NCBI GenBank assembly: GCA_945910005.1
Contig: OX246741.1
Span: forward strand, 38,024,335-38,088,334
Direction of reading: 5' to 3'
Length of the DNA stretch: 64,000 nt
Source: Isoperla grammatica
Lineage: Eukaryota; Arthropoda; Insecta; Plecoptera; Perlodidae
A model generated the notes under the pieces. The model was not told the origin of the DNA, searched no databases, and worked only from the letters and a program-made list of their open reading frames with translations. How positions within the stretch are numbered: position 1 is the first letter of the stretch; each line of letters starts with the position of its first letter. A program made the translations under genes and the position numbers. Shown here piece after piece: positions 40,774 through 52,690 of the stretch.

Positions 40774-43279
40774 TACCGTCTCTACCTCAGCAGTCTGTGA
40801 CGCCCTATCACGCATCCAGCACTGACTCCCGTAATGTTTGTGCTCACCGGACACCTCCCGTCTTCAGTTCGAGTTTCCGGTTCGTGCCGAACGCCCCCTT
40901 TCAAAACTGTAAAATGGTGCGTTCAAAAACTGTCATATGGTGCAGTAAAAAACTGTAATATGGTGCATTAACAACTGTGATTTTGTGCATCCACCAAACT
41001 GACGCAGTGCCGTCATCTCGTGTGCTCTACGCAACTAGTGATGAGTGAACATTCTACGCGCCTTTCTCAGTCTACATTTTTTTTTTATGGATTTCGTGTT
41101 TTGAGACTGACCTCGCATGCGTTATTCTTTCGGACTGATTTTTTGTGGATCTACGATTTTGGGACTGATATCACGTGTGTTTTTTGCGTTAAGACTGCTT
41201 TCATTTGAATTTACTACTTTTGGATTCATTTTATGTGTTTCTTTTTACACTGTTCTTTTGCATACCATTTAAAGACTGATTTTACATGCATATATATTAT
41301 TTTGAGACTGATTGCTAGTGTATTTATACTTGTTGTTTTGTGTTTAGATTGACATTTGCTTTTCTCCGCAACTATTATTGTATGCCTTTTATTTATTTCA
41401 TTGTTTCCTGTAACGAAGGCTAATTGAGAAGAGTTGCGTTTATTTTATTTATTGCTAAGTATCATTAATTACTATGTATTAATGGTTAATTTTATGTTTT
41501 CTTTGTATTGACTGTTGCTTTGATTGAGACGACTTAAGTTTTATACATAAGTATCTCTTAAGAAGGCACTTCAAGCTTCGTCCAACTCATTTAGAGAGAG
41601 AGCGATTAGTTCTGTCTCAAGCTCGGAGGCGGGCCCGGTGAGATTTCAGTCAGGCATCGAGAGCCAATAGCAATTATCGTGTGTGTCGCATGAAACAGAG
41701 ACCACTTCAAGGTCAACTCGGCTGGCGATAGGGGAAATTATTACGTATGCAATACATGAACCACAGATAAGGAATTCGGAATTCCTTGCGTAATGAATTT
41801 CGTATCTGTGTATGAACGCTATTCGAAGCTCCGCTGACCAAAGTGGAACGTGAAGGTGACAATCATACGAATTAACGTTTCTTCTATAAATATAATGGTC
41901 ATTTTTTATTAGCACAGTTATTACTACTTGTTTGTCGAATGCCGAGCAACTAGTACATTGAGTACAAATATTAATCTCATACATAATATAATATACAATA
42001 TCATACACAGAATAGGCTATATTACATCATGATCCAATAACTTATAGCATCTTCTTGTACCATGATAGTGCATACAATCCCATAGTTATGTGGTGTTAAA
42101 ACTGCCAGTTGTAAATCAAATAAAATCATGGGGCATGAACCATGATACAATGATATTACATGGGCATGAACTATGAAATAATACAATTATACAATTATAT
42201 AATATAATATTTTACAACGGTGCCAGCCAGCACACTGCCACAAGTTGACTACATAGAGTTTACGACATATTAACGAATTGAAACTCAAGTTTCAAAATCA
42301 ATTAAATTAAATGATTTACTCGGATCAAGATTTTCAAGACCATCTGATTTTCAAGATTCGAAGAGAAGATAGAAGGCGTGTGCGGCTTCTCGGGTTGCTT
42401 TTACGTGTAATTTTATTTTTCACAAATTTCAGTTTCTGATTTTTTGCAAGCCTCATTTTCGTTTGAGTTAACAAATCAGTTTTTCTTTTTTTTTATCTTT
42501 CTTCTTTTTCTTCTTTTTTCCTTTTTATATATATGTATATATAAATAATTTTTTTAACATTTCTCCTTTATGTTCCTTCATATTTATATATTTTATTTTT
42601 ACTATTTAATATAATGCATGTTTACTTGATTTTATTTAATTTCTCAATTCATTTTTCTTGTTCTTGATTTTTGTTATAGTACAGTAGTTTCTTTTGTTTT
42701 GTTGTTATTGCTTCTTATGATTTTATTATTTCAAATTGTGTTGGCATAGCCTAGTTGTATTTTTATTGTTCACCTAAGTTGTAAATCAGTTTTTATAACT
42801 GAATAGGATAGACATTAAATAAATATATATAACAATAAAAAAATAAGATACATTTCTTACTAAAAGGCCACCTAAGTTGTAAATCAGTTTTTATAACTGA
42901 ATAGGATAGACATTAAATAAATATATATAACAATAAAAAAATAAGATACATTTCTTACTAAAACTACTGATCCGATATCTTTCAAGCTTTCAAAAGATAA
43001 GTAAAAGTAAGTTCTCCACAGGTAAATCACAAAAGAGAAGCAATGTACTGTATTCCATATTTTGCATGACATTATATGATATGATGATATGATATAATAT
43101 CCAACAAAAGACAACAATTACCTTTTTTAAATGTTGATTCTTTCATAAATTCGTATTTCTTACGTAGTCTGTATTTCTGCCAAGACGTCATGCATAATAT
43201 TCATAATTGAAAATTATTATCAAACACATTAACAGGATATGCCTAATTTCATGTAATCATGCTAAAGCCTGATTAAAAC
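40774..43279. other. gypsy non-coding 3' region, first part
   Basis: No credible gene. 40895-40985 has three or four loose copies of AAAACTGT-ATATGGTGCA. 41070-41350 has diverged ~50-bp units containing GGACTGATTTT. 42771-42868 is directly duplicated at 42869-42966 (98-bp unit with CACCTAAGTTGTAAATCAGT). Composition is T-rich on the plus strand. The minus-strand frame at 41646-42008 lacks domain features. Confidence 0.6.
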
Positions 43280-43627
43280 TTAGAAATAATAATTAAAAGG
43301 CCGGTATCCCGATCCCATTTCGAATATATGGTTCACACTTTCCTCTTGCCACCGCACGAGGTTTAGCTGCCAGTTTCTTACTTTTATAGAAGCATTCCGT
43401 GTTGCTATTGTCTTGGCCTTTAACTTTCTTGCCTCTTCTTCTGCGATAGTCTCAACAATGTGTGGTGCCCAGCCTGTGTAACTACTTCCCATTGCTATGA
43501 CGCCATTAACTACGGCATAATTTGCATCAATATATGAATATCTTTTGCAATGAACCTTCGATGCTATTTTTGATTTTGTGTTGCAAACATCACATTTGAA
43601 TATCCATCCATGTACTGTGGTTTCCAT
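43280..43627 (-). CDS. unassigned 115-codon frame, possibly a Mutator-like transposase fragment
   Basis: Starts at an ATG (METTVHGWIFKCDVCNTKSK) and contains a CxxC pair, then YIDANYAVVNGVIAMGSSYT, a Lys/Arg-rich helix (EEEARKLKAKTIATR) and LVRWQEESVNHIFEMGSGYR. The order 'Cys pair, then Y(E/D)xNxxxVxGxxxxG.G..G' is reminiscent of the N-terminal part of transposases carrying the Mutator domain found in animal genomes, but this is recall of a pattern, not an alignment. Composition differs from the T-rich surroundings. It lies in the gypsy spacer, so it is probably a captured fragment. Confidence 0.3.
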   Translation of the reverse strand: METTVHGWIFKCDVCNTKSKIASKVHCKRYSYIDANYAVVNGVIAMGSSYTGWAPHIVETIAEEEARKLKAKTIATRNASIKVRNWQLNLVRWQEESVNHIFEMGSGYRPFNYYF

Positions 43628-43773
43628 TTACCAACTGCTTCTCCAGATGTATGTTCATAGCATTGCAATCTGTTCCAATTCCAAAAGAATGCTTTTCATT
43701 CCAGATTGATTGAAAAACAAACGCCATATCCGAAAGGCGACGACCCGTTGTGTTTACGTTAGTTTTCATACAA

Positions 43774-44217
43774 GCAGGCGCGGACTGGCTATAGGGATGC
43801 CGGGATGCGAACGCATCCCGGGCCCTTTGGCAGTCCGGGCCCCCGGGCTGCCACCAGAAAGTTCCTATGATGTAAATACTTATTTGTATATTGCTGAAAA
43901 AATCTTAACCCCACTCTATAAGTATTATTTTGAAATTATAATTGAATTTATTGTAATATTTATTGTAAATATGCAATGTAATTAATTGAATATAATTAAA
44001 ATTATTTTGCTAGTGGTAGGGTGGCCTCTGTTAATCGCGCCCTAAGATCACATTTTAGGCCATTAAATTCAATGCAACCCCCCAAAAAAATTTCGCCTTC
44101 AGCGTATTTGCCTCCGGCGGCTGGGGCTTCGCCCCAGACCCCAGCTGCGCCACGCAACCTCATGCGGGCCCCCCCAAAACCCAGCATCCCGGGCCGTTTT
44201 ATCCCAGTCCGCCCCTG
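43774..44217. mobile_element. 444-bp hAT-type MITE
   Basis: The left end CAGGCGCGGACTGGC and the right end (reversed) CAGGGGCGGACTGGG carry the CAG...CTG ends of hAT elements. Exact 8-bp duplications CATACAAG flank it at 43766-43773 and 44218-44225. GC-rich ends (CATCCCGGGCC) surround an A/T-rich middle. No transposase; the two frames at 44002-44239 are by-products. Confidence 0.92.
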
Positions 44218-44225
44218 CATACAAG

Positions 44226-45472
44226 GGGATTTGACATAGGCTATTATTCCATTGGTAACTTGTGGTCTAAGATAGTACTAGAAGAAAACATTTTGCTAGA
44301 TTACATAAGGAAACACTGAATACAAATTCATATTTCACCAACAAGTCAATCACCAATAATAATAATAACGAAATTAATAGTTCATATTATGTCACAATTC
44401 ATATTCATATTTACCTATCCATTGTTCCAAAACAACGGCCAATAGCTGTCGCATTCAAAGGCACCGAAACATTTTGCTTGTCGATGTAAACGTAAATGCC
44501 GAGAAATGACTTCGCATTTATTAACAGGCTTATAAGTTATAAATACTCTAAATCTTATGGTACACATACATCATTTTATTAGTTAAAAAATGTCGAATGT
44601 TTTAATAGAAATATATTTAGTTTTTATTCACTTCTGAAATTTATAAACCCAAAGTAAAATACATAATAATATGCGTTTTCAGGGATTAATTGTTTATTAC
44701 AAAACGCACTTAGATAAATAGTAAATTACATTATTTATAATATACTTTGCTGATCAGTCAACTCGTAATGATTTTATTGTCTCTCATCTAAACACTACAC
44801 CAGCACCACAAAATACTATGTATCTATGAACGGATCCGTCTTAATTCCCGAAATATGTAAATCCTAGTTCGAAACCTATTCCTAGAATGTGGCTCGTTTG
44901 TAATCTAACATAAAATTCCCGTATTCAGTATAGAATGAAGCAAAGATTGGGGTCAGGGTGTGAATGAGTAGTAACTGGGATCATTCCTTGCTTGTACTGG
45001 GTATTGAGCTCGCATCATATGAGGACAACTTATTAACAATGGTATTACCACATATAAATAATTATTGGTTGTCTGTGGTATTACCTATTTACCCTAGCAG
45101 ATAATTGCCCTCGCACAGATTAACAGAATAACATAACCATAACAAGAATAGCCGGACCGCACATTCCGGTTTCAAGAAGGGAACCGGAACTGTGTTCCGG
45201 CCCAAGTTACGCCCTGTGCATTCTCAATTCTATTTTTTAATTGAATGTAAAAAGCATTAATTTCCATTGTCATTGTAATGCCCGAAAGCCGGTCTATCGT
45301 TGCAAAGTTCAGCTCCAGACTTGACGCCATTAACAATGAGTAATCTCAGGTCACTGATTGTTGATGATTGTTGATGACGTTAAATGTAAACGTGGTCGTC
45401 ATTATACAACTTGATTTGTACTTTCTTTGTAAATTCAGTGGACGTCAGTTTTAGCGGTTGCTGATCGGATGG
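44226..45472. other. gypsy non-coding 3' region, second part
   Basis: A/T-rich, no gene or RNA recognised. A short GGAACCGGAACTGTGTTCCGG-like imperfect palindrome occurs near 45180. Confidence 0.45.
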
Positions 45473-45474
45473 CA

Positions 45475-45663
45475 ATAAATTTATTTCAGAAACACAGTTG
45501 ACTTGACTAACGTTCAAGTTGCGCCTTCAAAATCTCCCAATCGGTTACGGGGTGTAACCGATTGGGAGATTTTGAATCGGTTACGGGGTGTAACCGATTG
45601 GGAGATTTTGAAGGCGCAACTTGAACACGTTAGTCAAGTCAACTGTGTTTCTGAAATAAATTA
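45475..45663. mobile_element. palindromic MITE with internal direct repeat
   Basis: ATTTCAGAAACACAGTTGAC at the left is mirrored at the right. Arms are about 66 bp with a 2-bp insertion (GAACACGTT against GAACGTT). The centre repeats a 34-bp block containing GGTTACGGGGTGTAACCGAT, so the palindrome is extended by one extra half. This could form a very stable cruciform. No coding capacity. Confidence 0.85.
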
Positions 45664-46356
45664 ATTCTTACAGAAGCAAATGTTTTGTGATGGGGTAATG
45701 TTACATGTTGTTAACAATTGTACTTGTCACAACTGTGAACTGTAAAGTGACGTATCGTCAAACCCCTGATAAAACATTGTACTATACCGTAACTTTGAAA
45801 ATGTTCCCAATTGAAGTCGGACCTAGAACACGGTTACACACACATATTTTGTATGCAGATCCTATGGTCTTCGTATCCGATTTTGTCTGATTAATCAGAG
45901 TTACATTAATTAAAGTGGCGTTCACAGAAAACTCCCTTTACCAAAGGAAAGTATAACTCCTATAAAACTATTAAAGGACCGAGCACTGCTAGTTTTGCAA
46001 CAACACTGTGACTCTTGGGTCTCCTAATCGGATTTGAAATCGCGATCGGTATCGTGAATAGTTACCTAGAACCAGTGTCGTATACAGAGAGGGGGAGGCT
46101 GGAGCCCCCCCCCCCCCCCCCCTCCCGAAATCCCACCTTTAAATATTCTGCAAATCATCAAACTTTACGCAAAAAATTAAGTAGACTTAAACATTAATTT
46201 CTCTATTTGCTTGGTCGGGAAACACTACCGTCTAGGTGAAATTGTATAAGTTATCACATTATAGGAATCTTATGTAATATTGATTGTTGAAATTATTTTG
46301 AAATCGTATTTGGCGTCGTTGTAACCCGTATCCCGTTCAGCAAAGCACATTCCTTA

Positions 46357-46785
46357 AATAAATAAATAAAATAAATTCACATTTAGAGTCTACCCACTCA
46401 GTAATTAAACTGATTTGCAGTGGGGGACTTTTAATTTAAAGTGACTAAACCAACCCTGCAGGCTTCGAACACCATCGACGAGTGAGCGATAACCAATCAA
46501 AGATCGATATTTCAAATACGAAACATATGAATCAGTGATTGGACAGTGCGAACACCTGCGGACAAATGCCAGAATCAACAAGGCCGATTCAGAACAACTT
46601 TGAATTTATTGAGTGCTTCGTTGCTAGGACGGCTCCAAAGTCACCGTTTACTTATTCCTAAGCCAAGAAGTAATGGAATTGAATCCAAATTAGAAGTTAA
46701 AAAACTTCTGCCTGAAGCGGGATTTGAACCCGGGACCTTCTGCATTGGAAGCAGGGATGCTAACCACTGGACCAACGAGCCACCT
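46357..46785 (-). mobile_element. tRNA-derived SINE, copy 2 (best preserved)
   Basis: In minus orientation it begins AGGTGGCTCGTTGGTCCAGT (A box) and carries GGTCCCGGGTTCAAATCCCG (B box), i.e. a tRNA-like head with an anticodon loop TTCCAAT closed by CTGC/GCAG. A body of about 330 bp and an (ATTT)n-type tail follow. Sister copies are at 25477 and 60350. It is inserted in the gypsy spacer and is therefore younger than the gypsy unless it was carried along. Confidence 0.87.
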
Positions 46786-47414
46786 TCTAAAACACATCTT
46801 AAAACATACGGATTTATAAGAAATTGCCTGCGGCCCTATTGTGGGGAACATCCTCCACACTCCCCTTATGTCGTTTGTTGAGCACTTTTTTAAAGTTATG
46901 TTCTAACCTGGGCAGCTCCCCCAAAATATATTCGTGCGCACGCCACTGCCTTGAACCATGGCTCTTACGGGCATCCTGACAGCGACATTACGATTTAGTT
47001 GTGAAAACCACGGCGCTCGGTTCCATTCCACGCTTAGGACCTGCGCCCCATCCTTATGAGCCACTCGGACGTCTTATTTATTAATATTACCAAAGCCAAA
47101 GGTTTGGTTAATATTATGAACTTCCTAAAATTGACAGCGCTTCCAAATAGTTTATAAAATAATGAAATAAACCAAGATAATATGCAACTACAACAAATAC
47201 TTGCGTATTTGATCCGTTCGTATCGATGATATCGTCTTCTTGCTGCACTTGTAACTGATGACCACACTCATTGTCACTGAGTTGTTCGGATCGTTCACGC
47301 GCTTTGTTTCTCATTCGATACGCTAAAGCTTTTCGTGACTTCAGCCTCGAGGGGCGTTATATTATTTTGTATCGACAAAAGGATATCAAGTGAATATCAT
47401 CGTCTAAAAGTTGT

Positions 47415-47505
47415 GCGGGTTTCGAACACACGTCCCTCCCTAGGCGCCATACGATTATGACCTACGACCCAACCGCTAAGCTATATAATTGAGCCACGGC
47501 GGACG
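47415..47505 (-). pseudogene. tRNA-like sequence
   Basis: In minus orientation TAGCTTAGCGG (A box, 47473-47483) is followed by GTTCGAAACCC (B box, 47417-47427). A CAT triplet lies in the anticodon position. Stems pair poorly, so this is a pseudogene or SINE head and not a working tRNA. Confidence 0.45.
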
Positions 47506-47699
47506 GCTACGTAAGAGATTAGATAAATATAGATTTAATACATACATTTTAGATCAATACAACTAGAAAATAAATATTTTTTCGGTGGTCATGGCTCCAA
47601 ATTCACCTTTCGCGATGATTTGCATATTTAAATCCATAATATTTCTGCATATATTTATTTGAGTTATACTATTACTATTTCACTATATTAGTATTATGT

Positions 47700-47950
47700 T
47701 TTTATTATATACTCCACCCTAAAACGATAGGGAAAGCTTTTATTAGTAGGAGGTTGGGCTTCTTCGGGAAGGAATTAGGGCTGTTTTAGTTATGAACACC
47801 ATCATTCGTCTTACGACTGAGGAAACCCTCTTGAAAAGTAGAGCCAGGATCGCCGGTGATGGAAATCGAACCAGCGACCTCCCAAAATAGAGTCGTGTAC
47901 TAACGCGAAAACCTTTCATCAGTAACCATATTCCTTGTGTGTGATGTCGC
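47700..47950 (-). mobile_element. possible second tRNA-SINE type
   Basis: In minus orientation GGTTCGATTTCC (47861-47872) is a good B box with a tRNA-like region before it, followed by a body with TTTCCTCAGTCGTAAGACGA. The A box is weak. Only one copy is in the window, so the family status is unproven. Confidence 0.4.
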
Positions 47951-48920
47951 ATTCCGTCACAGATAACGAGAATCCGTTATCAGTGATTTCGTCCTTCCCC
48001 TCAACCGGCCCATGACGAGCCGTCTTACTCCCACCCGTCAGTCACTGATAAAGCGTGTGTGAGTATGCCGCTGACTGCACGAAGCGCTCGTTGTCGGGCG
48101 ACTAATTTTCTACAATGTTAGTAAACTTTTGAGAAACTTTGCTCAAGAACGGTTATAGATATCTTCAAAATTTAAAAAGCATTATACTTACTGCGTTGAG
48201 TTGTATGTTCTTACATGGTTATTTTTCTCAATTTTTAGAACGTTAAATAAAAATATGCAATTACAAAATACAACTATAATATTTTTTTAATCATATTTAA
48301 AATTTACAAAATCAAAATATCTCGATATTAAGCCGTTAAATAGTGCGTGATTTATTTATAAACGTTTAATTTGAATTTCTGAAGGGATATTTGCGTATGA
48401 TAACCTTTTCAAAGTCAATTTTGCATATGTTTATTAAAATACAATTATTGTAGTCCAGCTTTGTACAATAAAAGCAAAGAATACCCAACATTAAAGCTGA
48501 CAGTTTGAGGGTTTCAAAAAGCCATAAATCGTTTTCGTACTACTATTATTGTCGAAGATATGACTATTTTATTACGAACTAAGACAAACTATGCTAACTT
48601 TCCCCTTACCCCTCTAGCGGGCCCTAGTCCTTGCTGTAGTGACACCTTAATGGTTTATTTTATTTCATGTTTTGTTTTGTTTTGACTGAAGATAAGAGTT
48701 GGTTTCATTTTTTTCTGATAACGCGTCATATGGATATGAATGTGCATATTGTTTATTTTTCAATTGTTTTCTGAAATCCTTGTGATTTGTGAATTGTGTT
48801 TCTTAATGGCTAAAATGAAATATGGATGGGTTAATTTTCGTTATTTTGATTTTCTGCAGTGAGTACATACTTGAGAATTGAGAATTTGGTTACTGTACTA
48901 TGAATAGATATTGTATTGAT

Positions 48921-49380
48921 GATTTCTTTGTTTGTTTTCATTTGTATTTGAGAATTGAGAGTTTGGTAAAATAGTTCTGATGATTGTAATATGAATATGA
49001 TGTATTGATGATTTCTTTGTTTGTTTTCATTTGTATTTGAGAATTGAGAGTTTGGTAAAATAGTTCTGATGATTGTAATATGAATATGATGTATTGATGA
49101 TTTCTTTGTTTGTTTTCATTTGTATTTGAGAATTGAGAGTTTGGTAAAATAGTTCTGATGATTGTAATATGAATATGATGTATTGATGATTTCTTTGTTT
49201 GTTTTCATTTGTATTTGAGAATTGAGAGTTTGGTTTAATAGTTCTGATGATTGTAATATGAATATGATGTATTGATTTCTTTGATTGCTTCAATTGTTAT
49301 TTGAGAATTGAGAGTTTGCTTAACTATTTCTGATGATTGTAATATGAATATGATGTAATGATGATTTTTTGTTTGCTTTT
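48921..49380. repeat. 89-bp tandem repeat, about 5 copies
   Basis: Units start GATTTCTTTGTTTGTTTTCA at 48921, 49010, 49099 and 49188, exactly 89 bp apart; later units are shorter and diverged. It lies in the T-rich gypsy spacer. Confidence 0.92.
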
Positions 49381-50790
49381 ATTGATATTTGTGAAATTGA
49401 GTTGTATTTTTTAATATGATCTGTCAATGGTTTATTTTTATTTCATTATTTTTTCTTGATTGACATTCTTGGAACTGAGTTTATTTTATGTATTAGCATT
49501 ATGCACTATAATTTTGGTTACATTTGTTTCATTGTTTTTCTTGTGTTACTTTAGAGATAAGAACCGTATTTTAAATTGTATGTATGATTTTAATGTTTCA
49601 AGATTTTGCATCCTTTTGTTTATTTTATTTAACTTTTCGTTTTGTTGGTTTCTTTGTATTGTTATACTCATATTTTTACTTGGTACAACTGATGTTGTTC
49701 ATTTGGTTTATTGTGGTATATGTTTATCTGTTTTGTATTTACGATTGACTCACCGTAACGCTTTGCTTTTGTTACGATATATTATGTTGCTTTTACGTGC
49801 AGACTCACCAGGTCCTTTTTATTATCTTTGCTTTTATTGTAACATTTGAATATGTTAGGATGTTTTCATTTTTAATTTGTTTTCATATTTTGTATCACTT
49901 ATTATGTTTGGTTAATCTCCCTTTCATATATTTATATTGTGATATATTTTATTTTTGGGATGATTTCTATAATTGTGTTAGTCCATTCAGCTACTCTTTT
50001 ATTTGTGACTTAGCATGCAATCTGGACACGCCTCGGTGTTCATTTGATTCCCAATTTATATTATTTTCATTACGTAAGCGCCGCGATACGCTAACTTTCA
50101 CTTTGTGTTGATTTGGTCTTTATATTGTCATTTTCGTAGATTCCTATTATTCACAGTCGCTTAAATTGTTTTATTTTAGTAACTTGTTCTATTTTGTACT
50201 TATAACTTAATTATTCATTTCAGTTTTATTTTCTCTTTGCTTTTCACGCTCGGATTTTAGTAATATATTCATTAACTGTCATAACATGTGTTCCGCACGC
50301 GTCAATCTACTTTGCTTGCAGCCGCTTGACTCACACATTGCTCCAAATATAGATTTATTGTTTGGTATTTCCCCTGATTATAACATCTAAGATGGTAATA
50401 GTACAATGTACTTACCTGAGCTTCAACATTGACTTACTTTCCATTTCACTTGTCGTAGCATCTTGGGTTTCCGCGGTATGCGCTGCCGTTCTGTTGGCAA
50501 CACAAGAAAGTTTCTTCTTGCATACCGGGCACCGACGTCTTGTCAGGTTTTCCTCCGTATGATCACATGGTTGCACTTGGAAATACGGGACGCTAGGGGT
50601 CGCCTCCCCTCAGTGTCCTGTGTGGAACACTTGCACGTGTGGAAGCCTTTTGGCAACGGGCATAATCGCGTGTTACCTGTACGATGCTTACTTTCACTTT
50701 TACTACGCATTTGTCATCGATTATATTCACCCTCCCAATTTTAATTTTTTTTATTTTGATGCACCCTTCTGGAAGGGTACTTCAAAATTT
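49381..50790. other. T-rich gypsy spacer before the 3' LTR, no supported gene
   Basis: Strong T bias on the plus strand gives open frames rich in Phe, Leu and Ile (49460-49849 and 49797-50111). They start at non-ATG codons or overlap in two frames and lack glycosylation or cleavage patterns, so I do not call an envelope gene. 50463-50744 is open in several frames without domains. Confidence 0.5.
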
Positions 50791-50806
50791 GGAGCGATGG
50801 GGGTGA
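50791..50806 (+). other. candidate polypurine tract
   Basis: GGAGCGATGGGGGTGA directly precedes the 3' LTR. It is purine-rich though interrupted; it is the expected plus-strand primer site by position. Confidence 0.5.
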
Positions 50807-51675
50807 TGTCGTGAGCTGGCTAGCACGACAAGTATAGTTTTTTCATATAATATAATATAATAATTTAACGTTTAACCATGCACAGATTATTGATATAAAG
50901 GCATTTAGGACACCAAGTTATATTTAAGTGCAAATATCCGCTTAGGCGTACGATTTATAGATTTACCGTATTATCCTACTTTCTCTCGATATACAGTCCG
51001 AGCGATGAGTCAACTACCCAATAGGAAGTTAACATTGACCTACGTCACAAACAAGAGAGTAGAATCATATCAACAGGCTATAGTTGATTTACGGATAATT
51101 AGAGACTTGGGTATATAAGGTGGGTGGATCCACACCCACGGGGTCAGAAAGGTGTGATCGATTGGCTAGTATCTAGCCTGGTGCCCAACTCTTGGTATAT
51201 TACTAATTAAATTCCCCCTTTCTTGGCGAACCACTAGGCAATATTTGCCGTGGCAAACCATAGTTGGGCAGAATTACGGTAAATAAACCTTGAGTAATAG
51301 CTGGGAATCAGGCTCTAGCATGACTTCTTATTAATTGAGTGTACTTACCGTGTTTTTTGTACCTCAAGATATCTGTATACTGGTGAGTCCATATTATTTT
51401 ATTTACATTGTATTTCTCAATTTGCCTATTTTCCGGTTTGTCTATTTGTCAAGTTGTCTGGTTGTCGACATGTCTATTGTTAATAAATGGTCAAGGTTTA
51501 CCGCAGTCGTATTTCGAAGTTACAATGTAACTTAAGAACCCAGTCACGCCTCATTCTCAAGATATTCCTCAATTGTTGTATAATTGTGTGTATTTGTGGT
51601 CTCACTCCCACAGTCATATGAGTGAGTGGTGGCAGCATTAACGTTACTTATTTAATCTAGGACCGCTCCACGTCA
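50807..51675 (+). repeat. 3' LTR, 869 bp, full length
   Basis: Starts TGTCGTGAGC and ends CTCCACGTCA, with TG/CA ends. It contains the 201-bp block (51081-51281) missing from the 5' LTR, including the TATA box. AATAAA at 51282 could be a polyadenylation signal. Confidence 0.93.
51112..51118 (+). promoter_or_regulatory. LTR TATA box
   Basis: GGGTATATAAGG is a strong TATA element. About 10 bp downstream a perfect palindrome GTGGGTGGATCCACACCCAC-like sequence (51119-51139) begins. This promoter is present only in the 3' LTR. Confidence 0.65.
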
Positions 51676-52690
51676 ATGGCTTAATTGATTATTTAGTAAA
51701 TATGACAATTGATTCATGTATTGTCATAAAGAATACGTCTGTGTGAAAACTTTCAGTTCGATTCGACGTTGGGAAGTGGGAAAACATCGATTCCCATATA
51801 AAACATTAATTAATTATGATGAATTAATTGACTATTTTTAGTAAATATGACAATTGATTCGTGTATTGTCATTAAGAATACGTCTGTGTGAAAACTTTCA
51901 GCTCAATTCGACGTTCGGAAGTGGGTTAAACATCGATTCCTATACAAAACATTAATTAATCATGATGAATTAATTTAATATTTAGTAAATATGACAATTT
52001 ATTCGTGTATTGTCATTAAGAATACGTCTGTGTGAAAACATTTAGCTCAATTTGACGTTCGGAAGTGGGTGAAATATCGATTTCCATATAAAACATCAAA
52101 TTATTAATTTTGATGGCTAAATTAATTATTTAGTAAATATGACAATTGACTCATGTATTGTCATTAAGAATACGTCTGTGTGAAAACTTTCAGCTCAATT
52201 CAACGTTGGAAAGTGGGTAAAATATCGATTCCCATTTAAAACATCAATTAATTAATTTTGATGAATCAATCAATTATTTAGTAAATATGACAATTGATTC
52301 GTGTATTGTTATTAAGAATACGTCTGTGTGAAAACTTTCAATTCGATTCGACGTTGGGAAGTGGGTTAAACATTGATTTGCATATAACACATTAATTAAT
52401 TAATTATGATAAATTAATTGACAATTTAGTAAATATGACAATTGATTAATGTATTGTCATTAGGAATAAGTCTGTGTAAAAAAATTCAGCTTGATTGGAC
52501 ATTTAGAAGTAGGTGGAATATAAACATCGATTTCCATATAAAACATTAATTAATTTATTATGATGAATTAATTGAGAATTCAGTAAATAAAACAGTTGAT
52601 TAATGTATTGTCATTAGAAATACGTCTGTGTAAAAAATTTCAGCTTGATCGGACATCTAGAAGTAGGTGGAATATCGATTCGAAGATTCC
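51676..52690. repeat. 145-bp satellite, right block (about 7 units)
   Basis: Anchors at 51708, 51853, 51997, 52145, 52293, 52441 and about 52590 (144-148 bp). It continues the block at 32385-32873, resuming at the duplicated ATGG. Units toward the right end are more diverged. Confidence 0.92.

Larger units (their letters stand above)
32874..51675 (+). mobile_element. 18.8-kb Ty3/gypsy element with intact gag and pol
   Basis: LTRs at 32874-33541 and 50807-51675 and the 4-bp duplication ATGG (32870-32873, 51676-51679) define the element. The order is LTR, primer site, gag, frameshift signal, pol (protease, long linker, RT, RNase H, integrase), a possible third ORF, then about 10 kb of non-coding DNA, a purine-rich tract and the 3' LTR. 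Part of the length comes from later insertions in the spacer (a hAT MITE, a tRNA-SINE, a palindromic MITE), but most of the spacer is unexplained. Uninterrupted coding frames and near-identical LTRs indicate recent insertion. The element is far longer than the usual 5-8 kb for gypsies. Confidence 0.93.

Noticed and set aside
41646..42008. 120-codon minus-strand frame in the gypsy spacer
   Set aside because: Cys- and Tyr-rich by composition of A/T-rich DNA, with no recognisable motif and no regulatory context.
49460..50111. Hydrophobic open frames before the 3' LTR as a possible envelope gene
   Set aside because: Strong T bias forces Phe/Leu/Ile codons in all frames. The frames overlap, the first starts at a non-ATG codon, and there is no signal-peptide-plus-Cys pattern, cleavage site or fusion-peptide layout.
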